Below are positions 55,971-64,000 of a stretch of DNA of 64,000 nt, piece by piece. The translations under genes were made by a program, and so were the position numbers. Under the pieces are notes generated by a model. The model was not told the DNA's origin. It saw only the letters and a program-made list of their open reading frames with translations, and did no database searches. The stretch lies in contig OX485804.1 of the NCBI GenBank assembly GCA_950295325.1, positions 6,388,001 to 6,452,000 on the forward strand, in the 5' to 3' direction. Every line of letters begins with the position of its first letter. Position 1 is the stretch's first letter. Source of the stretch: Polytrichum commune (taxonomy: Eukaryota; Streptophyta; Polytrichopsida; Polytrichales; Polytrichaceae).

Positions 55971-58900
55971 TGTCGGAACACGGGATCGACAAAGGATCCA
56001 GTTTAAGCGTTTTTAGTGCTTAATCCAGCTGTCTGGATGATCCGATTATCATTCCAGGGACCCTGTGAAGTGTAAGATGGTTGCTCCTCTCTTTCCTTGC
56101 TTGAAAATCAACCACCGGGCAGAATGCCCTTTCCGTTTCCGGATGGTCAGTTGGAAATCCTCACTTCCGGGACCTGCCTTCCGGATGAACCACTAAATCT
56201 AAAGCTTACTCCTATTCCTACCTCCTTTATTCCTACCTCCAAGGGAGAAGTGGCTCATCCGAGAAAGATGGCCCGATATGGCCACTTTCCGGTATTCCCT
56301 CACAACTAGTCCGGATCAGCTTAATATGGCATGGCAGGTCACTCAGAGAATCCATAACGTATGCCCGAAACTACAACGACAGATTGATCTGGATCCGCCC
56401 GGGGTCTATAAATTCGGGATAACTGGGCGACCCATACCGCTCTTTGAACTACCCCTCCCATGTACTATGGGACCTCATCAGAAGGTCGAATGGCGTAAGT
56501 TCGAGTACCCCTCGCACCCCTTACCCATTTCTAACAGCGGCTATCCCACATAGAAGTTATACAGGCAAACGGAACAACGAGGTTTCACCTCCCATTACAC
56601 CACAGAAGTGGTCAACCCAATCCTATAGCCGGATCCGATCCGAGCCTTTCCCTCTCGTGCTATCCTAACTTCCTAATTCTCCTATTCTCCCTGCTCCTTG
56701 GACACACTCCAAACTGCCCATGCATAAACACACCAGGGCTATAGAGAACCAAAATTTTATTGAGTTAGAAAGCACAAAACAACACAAAAGGGAAAAAATA
56801 CCCCTTCTCAAACTTCCAAGCCACCTAAGTAATGGTCTTTGACCCCAAACTGAAGGGGCGGGGCCGTTGGCCGCTCTACCCTATCCTAACTGAGAGTGCC
56901 CTGGAATCGACGCCTTGCAAAAATTCCGGATCTCAGATCCTACTTTTATGCCGACACAAAATTTGAACTACCACTTCCCTACACGACCTCCTACTCCTGA
57001 CTACCCAACTGTCTAACTACCTAACTTAGGTGGTTCGGTGCTTCTTCGGTGTTGTCCCTACCTTGAACTGGCTAGCTGTCCCAGTTGGCCCACTGATTTC
57101 GGACGCCCCTCTACCTGGGGTCAGGAGTCTCCTCTCCTGAAGTTGGGTGAAGATCTTGCGCATGCTGGGTGAGGGGGTGATCTCCTCTTCGGACTCCTCT
57201 GCTGCCAAAGGACTTGTCTGCTCCCACGATCCGTCGTCCGAGCCGGATAGCTATGGGGTCGGAACCTTCTTCTTCTTCCTGGAGCTTTGCCTCTGTGAAT
57301 GCTCGCTCTATGTTGTCCGTCCTCTGTTCCGACTGCTCGGGGTCGGAGTAATCCTCCGCTCTCTAATCGCCAGAGGGGGTGGTTGTCCCCAAGGCTCCAC
57401 GATCATGCAATCGGGTGCGGGTGGTCGCGAAACCTGTACCGCAGGGGCCTTACCGCGATCCGGCGTCTTTGCTCGCTTCGGAGTCCTAGCCCTATCTGGA
57501 GTTTTAACCCTCTCCGTCATTGGGGATTGGACCCGCCCTAACCTCGCCGAACGTTCCGTGCTCTTCCTTCGAATCGGAGGTGACCGGGCCCTTTCCGGCT
57601 CCGAAGTCTTCTCGTGATCTGGGGCTCTTCCGGACTCCTGCTGCCTCGACGTCCCTGCGGCTTGGCTAGGCCCGGCAGTGGTCTGGGCAGTCGGGACGAG
57701 TTCCACCTCGCCTATCACTTCGTAAATCCCGGCCGTGGGCAATCCGAGCAAGCTTGAATCCGTCGTCTGCCTTGGGGGTCCGGGGGGGGGGGGGTAGGAA
57801 CTTCTGAATTTCCTTCAACATGTCTTTCATTGACATGGAGTACTTAACCAAAATCTGCAGGGTCTGCCGGGCTGAGGAGGGATCCGCCGTCTCCACGAGT
57901 TTGTCGTACAGGTGGGCCTTGTTGACGATCTCTCCCGGATATCCGACCAGCTCCCGAACCCGGTCCAGTACCACTTTCTGCTCCGCCTGATAGCAGCGGA
58001 CTTCCTCACTCTTGTGCGCAAGCTCCATAGTCATTGCTGCCACCTGCGCGGCCAATTGTGCCTTCTCGGTCTCTAGTGTGTCCACTTTTGACTGGTCCGT
58101 CTTCTTGGCCAGTTCCCGGAGAATATTTTTGGGTCCGCAGTTGTCTAGTGCCCTGCTTACTCCCCGGATCATGTGCTCCAACCTGAAGTAATGATTCTAG
58201 AGGTGGGTTGGCTCCTCCCGGACTCGCTTGAAGGGGGTTTCCGGATACTCAAAGGAGGACAGGTCAATGTCCCTCCAGTGCAGCTCCCTGCTTGGGCCGG
58301 CTTCGGTTCGGGGCTGAGGAGTGGCCGCTCTTCTTACTTTGGGGGTGGGTGCGACAGGAGGCAGCTCAGGGACAGCGGGGTCGCTCAATGACTCTTCCGT
58401 TCCGGCCTTTGTCAACTCAACCTCCGGCCCGAGTTTGTAGACGACCTCGTCCTCCACAATTGTTAAGGCATCCTCCTCTTCTTCCTTAACGCACCCATTC
58501 TACTGATAGAGATGAAGAATGTAGGGGGAGAGGGGAGAGGGTTTCTTTCCAATGTGGGGGATTGACTTCTCCATCAATTCCTGGATGAGTCGCCCCCAGT
58601 TGACCGGCCGCGTTCCGGACAAGGCTCCGAAGATGGTATTGGCCATTGTGATGCTCAATCTCTTGGGTTTCTCCGGGTAGAGAATAGGGAGAAGAAATTC
58701 TATTACCCTACGTTCCCTAGGGTTTCGGCAATCTCACGGATGGAACCCATCCTTCAGATCATGCTCCGTTCTGAACTTCCCTACAAAATAAGTATCCTTC
58801 CGGTTTGCCCACCCTTCGCCCCTCCTCGGTGCGAACCCATAGACATCAACCCAAACTTCCGCAATCCATTGGTCCGGAACCTGCCGCATTGTCCTCTCCC

Positions 58901-59570
58901 ACTAATTCCCTCTCTCATACAAAAATTCCCTCAATGTGGCCTCGCTCCGCAAATTCCAGGGCTTTGCCAAGAGGCCCTCGCATCCCATCCAGGTGAGGTC
59001 CTCTATCAGTTCCTTCAGCTCTGACTCCCGAGTCGGACTAGCATGCGCTACATTTTTAAGGGAATTGGAACAAGATCCTCGTCCTCCTGCACTTCCGGCA
59101 TTGTGCACTAATCCATGTCTGTTCTAAAGCATAATCTCAGCAATCCAATTGCTAATGATTTGACAAAAAGAAAGCTCCTCACCACTCTTTCTCTCGGCAC
59201 TGTCGCACGACGCAAATGATTCAAGGGGAGGGTTGATTTCCCTTAAGTGCCCCCGTCCTCCTCGAGTTCGGCCCATAACCGCCTAGGGTAACCATTTATG
59301 GTAACCGCCCTATTCCTGTAGAACTGTCATTACTCCGGCCACTTCCGGAGCTGACAGTTATTTAACGGCATTTTCGGTACGGTTCCGGCTAGGCTAAGAG
59401 GGCCGTTTTAACCATATTATTGCAATTGGACGGACGTGCAAATAGTTATTTCCTAAAACGGCTAAGCTACCCTAAATTCCCTTAACCTAACCAAAACAAA
59501 CTACCTATTCCTACTCTAAAGACCCGTTTGGATGTTAATCCGGACTTCCATGCATTTACCGGCTCCCACA
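55971..59570 (-). mobile_element. GC-rich 3.6-kb element with LTR-like ends and 5-bp target duplication
   Basis: GTGGG flanks both sides (55966-55970 and 59571-59575). Between them the GC content is much higher than outside, changing at exactly these points. On the minus strand it starts TGTGGGAGCCGG and ends GTTCCGACA, with the TG...CA ends of LTR elements. A degenerate frame (57026-59108) runs on the minus strand, followed by AATAAAA near 56760. I could not find an internal pair of long direct repeats, so it is either a non-autonomous retroelement with very short or diverged LTRs, or a solo LTR of unusual size. Confidence 0.65.
57026..59108 (-). pseudogene. Degenerate gag-like frame of the 3.6-kb element
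   Basis: Reading the minus strand from 59108: LKELIEDLTWMGCEGLLAKP, WIAEVWVDVYGF, DCRNPRERRVIEFLLPILYP, TIFGALSGTRPVNWGRLIQE and KSIPHIGKKPSPLSPYILHL (about 58510), then an acidic linker. A coiled coil follows (57.9-58.1 kb, KVDTLETEKAQLAAQVAAM), then a basic proline-rich tail with repeats like KTPDRARTPKRAKTPDRGK (about 57.4 kb), ending near 57026. At least four in-frame stops (for example near 58923, 58725, 58500 and 58197) and a frameshift at a 13-base run (57782-57794) disable it. The coiled coil and basic tail suggest a gag-like nucleic-acid-binding role. No protease, integrase or reverse transcriptase is present. Confidence 0.5.
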
Positions 59571-59639
59571 GTGGGGAGAGCTTCGAAGCATCACAAGGCA
59601 CAATTGGAAATGAGTTTGGAGCTTCGGAGCGGTTCCTCA

Positions 59640-62600
59640 TGGTGAATCAACACGAATGATATGGTGATGGAACGTCAGGATCTGGAGTTGGAGATTGCAT
59701 TGGCATGAAATATCATGTTGCAATGTTACCAACCTCCACACATGAGTAGATAGAGGTAAGTATTGAACATTCATTTGCAATCAAGGGAATTTGTGTGTGG
59801 GTTTGAAGCACCATGTGTGTGTATTTGAGGGAAATCATTCTAAATTGAACAAACCTATTTTTGTATTCGAAGAATGTCAATCCCAATTCAAGGAATTTGT
59901 CTCAACATTTGTGGAATATGATTTCAAAGTTGAAGATTTAGTTTTAGTATTTTTGTATTCAATGAATTTAATCTTCTTACCTTGGAAGTTTGGCATCAAA
60001 ATTTGGCTTGATGCTTGGTGGTCAACTGCAAAGGGGGGGGGGGGGGGATGGGTTGAGAGCTTGAAGCCTCCTCTGCCCCCCTCTCAAATTGTAAGGTGGT
60101 TGGTTGGGGTTGGGTTTAATCAAGAAGCCCTTAAGTCCATTGTTTGTTAAACTAGCCTCAAAGTCTTATCAATTAAAATGAGCCAATTGGGCCATTATGA
60201 GACAATCCTTTTGTCGCAATTGATGAGATCTTCCATATTGCAATTGATTATTTGCATGGTTTTATAAACATGTGTGGGTGTATTGGAATGATTGAGTTGT
60301 ATTTTAGAAACCCTCAACGGGTATTCTCTCGTACCAACTACCAAATCATTACATTCCCATCACGTTCCCTACATTAAATTGTTGGACCAATCAGCTCATT
60401 TTAGTTGATAAGGCCATTTATGTTTGAAAGTTGAATGACAACTTGAAAAAATAAAATAAAAATGCATAATGAACATTATTGTGGTTTCGGTGATGAACAT
60501 AATCGTGGTTTTCTTAAAAACTTGTATGGCATTGGTTTAATGTCTATTGGATGTGAGTCAAAGTTTCTAATGCATATATGTGGTATTGTAGGACGTAGTT
60601 GAGACTCTTGAGAAGACAAATTATGAAGATGACACTCGGAGAGATTATAAGTTGTCACCTAAGAAATCAAAGAAAATAGACTTTGATCTTGTTATCTCAG
60701 ACTTGCGGATGTGTCCTCTTTCTAAGCCATGTTTGTCTAATCCTATTTGTTGCTTGGAACCATTCCCACTGGTCGAGCCAATATTGGAGATTGATGTTCA
60801 GTTGCTGAAAAACGAATGTGTTGGTGGGTATAGGGAGGGCAATTGTGTATTGTATATTTCACTTATCAACAACCTTGGGATGAGTGTATTTGTGATGAAG
60901 GAGAAACACAAATCTTAGAGTCCACATTGACAACATTTGAAATATGATTTGACCATATGTTTTCAAGAGATGGATATTTTATGATTCTCAAAGGTAAACT
61001 ATTTTGGTTGTTGGAGGATAACCGCATGGTTAATGGTGTTTTTATTTTATATGTGGCTTCATGGTGTTCATATGTATTCTAATTGTGTGCTTGTTTGCAT
61101 TGCATGTCCATAGAAAATGATCATGTGAAGATGAACTTAGTAAATAAGATCCAATGCATTCATAGTTTTGAAATATTGAGCTTAATGAGTTCAAAACCCT
61201 TCTAACACCCGATAATTACTCAAGATATGAGAAAAAAGGGTCTAAGAAGCACTTAATATCCTCTTATCTTAAATATATTTGCGGCATTTATCTATGAGGT
61301 GATATTACAACCTCCTTTGTGTATGTGGTGTTTTATACATTTTTGAATCTAATGGCTTGGAAATTTTTACATTTATGTTTCTTCGGGTCACCAACATGAT
61401 GCGGTGTAGGCCTTGGAGTAGTCATCTTGTGGTTACATGGACAAAACTATGGTAAAAATGCGATCATCGATTTAGAATTGGAGGTTGTGAATGATGTAAT
61501 TAATAAAATGATTTTAGTGATCAAACAAATTTAATAAATTCATTGCATCGGTGGATCCATCAAATGGTGTTGTTTTTCTCAATAAGGTAAACATGCACAT
61601 AATTTACATACAATTTAAGATTACATGTTTGTGTGAGGTTTATTATGTTTATCGATGGTATTTTTTTTTTGCAACTTAATACACATTGGAGTTGCAATCC
61701 TTAACAAAAAATATGCTTGGAAAATTTGCAAAAGATTGCAACTACTCATGTCGACAACAAGTACAAAGGAAAATGGTTAATGTGGTGGAATTCCACTTCC
61801 ATGTCATGTGAGTGACTATGGTTTCTAATACCAACTTTTAGAGATATTGAACTTGACACATGGTTTGGTAAAGCATCTTTCTAGTTTTAGATATAATAAA
61901 TTATCTTATACACTTCTATATATATATATATATATATAAAATTCATGTTCTTTTTTGTATTGGGACATATATTTTGATATGTGTTTTCTAATGATGCATT
62001 TAAGCTCCCAATTGGAGAAGGCCATCATGGAAGAGTTTGACGTCATATTGCCTAAGCTAGGCATGGTTAATTGGGAGAATGTTCTCAAGCTTACGGGCTT
62101 TGTGGAGCAATGACATTGTCTCTTGTGGGCTAAGGCTTTTATTTCATTTTTTTAATGAGAGACATTATTCACAAAATTCTCATTTATGTTGTCTATGATG
62201 AAAATTGGTCGTGAGATGCGTGATATACATGTGTATTTTGAATCAAAAGTTTTGTTCTAAATTGAGTTTTTGTGATATGTTATTCTTTGAATGATAATTT
62301 TTTGTATTTTAGGTACCTCACGAGAGAGTTGCTTATTCGGAACGCAATTCTATCGCTAGCTCTTCTTTAATTTTTGAATTCAAGGGTTGACATGTCTAGT
62401 CATATTTGTAATTTCTTAGCCTTGCATTGCTTTTGTAGACATACGACTTATTGGTTTCTGCTCGTGTTGTATTGAGTGTCAAACAAACTACCATCCAATA
62501 GAGGATGATGTTTTGAGATTGTCTACAGTGCCATCACAATAGATCATGGGTAAACCAAAGAAGAATCTAAACCGACTACTAGAGGCGGCATGAAATGCTA

Positions 62601-62940
62601 TACAAACACCATTTGCACAACCTAATGTATCTACCACTCTTCCACCATCGCCTCTTCCTCCCACTTCAATTAAAACATATGAAGGCAAGAATGTTTTACA
62701 TCTTCATGACATTGTCATGACTCCTAGTCCATCCAATCCAATCTTCTTCCTACACTAATTTCTTCTATTATTCAATCTCCATAGGTAGCCTCAAAGGTTT
62801 CTAATATTCCCAAAATATGAATGTTTGTGGAGAATTCCTCCATCTCCAACATGATGGAGAATGGCACAATGGAGAATTCATTGTTGGATTATGCTTTCGA
62901 CTTCGTCAAGAATGTTAGTCGAGATGGAAATTTTTAATTA
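59640..62940 (+). pseudogene. Decayed multi-segment transposon-like gene
   Basis: Protein-like plus-strand segments follow one another in changing frames: KKSKKIDFDLVISDLRMCPL and ECVGGYREGNCVLYIS (60660-60860), a short piece near 61000, VILWLHGQ (about 61430), LEVVNDVINKM-like (about 61480), ASQLEKAIMEEFDVILPKLG and VNWENVLKLTGFVEQ (62000-62110), and a terminal NSLLDYAFDFVKNVSRDGNF at 62876-62935. Stops and frameshifts are frequent, and a 15-base G run sits at 60033-60047. The segments look like one ancestral reading frame. I associate them with repetitive proteins of seed-free plants, but no catalytic motif lets me name the function. Confidence 0.4.
61916..61938. repeat. (TA)n microsatellite
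   Basis: Uninterrupted TA dinucleotides within the decayed gene. Confidence 0.9.
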
Positions 62941-63193
62941 CAATACCCTTGTATATTTTACTTTATTTTAATATTTCCTATAAGTATTTGATCATTTTTG
63001 AAGGGGGAGTGCTATCACGTGGGCGGTGAACATTTACATATGAATAACGAGCAAAAAAAATGTCCATGATTTTGCATGCACTAGTATCCTATAACTATGG
63101 TATTTTTTACCTAGAAAGTGTATTTGGACGCACATAAGATGATATATTATACGTTTGTTACAACCTGAAACTTGAGCTTACTATTCATCGAAT

Positions 63194-63480
63194 TTGTTTC
63201 CTATCAAGACCGCGACCCCACCATTTACAATTCAAACATTAGTGGGCACCCTTGAAGATGCTAGATGGTATGTAACACTCATCCTCTTCATAGTAAGCAT
63301 CCAAGGAGGCATACACACAAACACCATCACCAACTTATTTGAAAAATGCTACATCGCTTTAATGCCCATACATGGAACAAATCCACCTAATGCTATCAAC
63401 TATCTCACCTACTCGTGCTTAACAAATGTAAACTAGAAAACCAACAACAACCAATACTCCCCATCTAAGCAAGCACCAAA
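63194..63480 (+). mobile_element. LINE C-terminal fragment, same family as 41.4 kb
   Basis: The plus frame contains LVGTLEDARWYVTLILFIV, SIQGGIHTNTITNLFEKC and NAINYLTYSCLTNVN. These align with IGWKVNPLITIT, AGVRGAIHEHSIEKLIKL and NAIKYLTYLVLNKRK of the LINE at 41.4 kb. Only the extreme C-terminus of the endonuclease region is present and it is degenerate. Confidence 0.6.
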
Positions 63481-63489
63481 ACCACTTAC

Positions 63490-64000
63490 ACATAACAAAC
63501 TCCCAAGAATAAATTCTACATGATGCCTAAACCTAGTCAATTAGCTCAAAACTAAGGGATAGAACAATCTCCTAGATACACCACCGAGAATCAAACCCAA
63601 TTTAGGATGCAACGAGTTAAGACACAATGCCCTCACAACACCCGCTAGACAAAAACCCATATTCCCACTAATGGGCCTACATGCTTGTTGTCATTGGTTA
63701 TTAGGAGGGACCACTCCAACACGAGGCCATAGCACTTGTCCCATAGCCTTGCTTAATAAAACCGCTTTTAATTCACATATGAGCTCACAACTATGATCAA
63801 GGCAAAGTGTCTTTCATTCACGCCAAAACCTGCATTTGGCATCTCTCTCTCTCCCTCTCTCCCTCCTACTCCTATGTTTGTTATATTCACAACTTTTAAA
63901 CATATTTCTTTTAGATGTACAATTTCAAAATAAGGACATTGTATAAGAACTACATAATTAATGAGCCACATTGGATTCAACATTAGCAATTGGAATTCCA
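63490..64000. other. Interval without recognised gene
   Basis: Contains a TC-rich microsatellite near 63841-63868. Otherwise nothing recognised. Confidence 0.3.

Noticed and set aside
56097-56668. Plus-strand frames of 70-91 codons with Pro/Phe-rich products
   Set aside because: They overlap each other in different frames in the untranslated end of the 3.6-kb element and show no domain.
57147-57617. 156-codon plus-strand frame in the GC-rich element
   Set aside because: Opposite strand of the basic proline-rich tail of the gag-like relic, whose frame continues collinearly on the minus strand.

Overview
The window looks like nuclear DNA of a land plant. It holds one large, intact, intron-rich gene for a plant-type phosphatidylinositol 4-kinase beta and one three-exon thaumatin-like protein gene, both on the minus strand. 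Both have ordinary GT-AG introns whose phases close exactly. The rest is AT-rich and dominated by decayed transposable elements. The pogo/Tigger relic and the unusual LINE family are of kinds I associate with seed-free plants (bryophyte, lycophyte or fern), but the species cannot be named from this sequence.

Layout. 1-2.3 kb: a GC-rich block with a gag-like reading frame running off the left edge. 2.9-3.7 kb: a pseudogene of an FCP1/SCP-type HAD phosphatase. 3.9-8.0 kb: dispersed and tandem repeats. 8.2-10.7 kb: the thaumatin-like gene with a TATA box. 11-25 kb: repeats, MITEs, a pogo-like transposase relic and two decayed LINE copies. 25-27 kb: little. 27.26-35.55 kb: the PI4K-beta gene in 16 coding exons, with a GC-rich, low-complexity leader/promoter region up to about 38.2 kb. 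38.9-40.6 kb: a degenerate repeat array interrupted by an inverted-repeat element. 41.37-43.11 kb: a young, 5'-truncated LINE with perfect 10-bp target duplications. 44.14-45.49 kb: a TIR transposon with a Tourist-like foldback MITE nested inside it. 45.5-52.8 kb: AT-rich DNA with no recognised gene. 52.9-54.7 kb: a decayed transposon gene. 55.97-59.57 kb: a GC-rich element with LTR-like ends and a 5-bp duplication. 59.6-62.9 kb: another decayed multi-segment gene. 63.2 kb: a fourth fragment of the LINE family.

The two host genes are independent: PI4K-beta makes PI4P on trans-Golgi and secretory membranes, and the thaumatin-like protein is a predicted secreted wall/defence protein. The most interesting item is the LINE family. 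Its C-terminal half combines an RNase H domain with a CCHC knuckle and a PD-(D/E)XK restriction-like endonuclease domain. That combination is known from Dualen-type elements and is not what the usual plant L1 or RTE lineages carry. At least four copies lie in this 64 kb.
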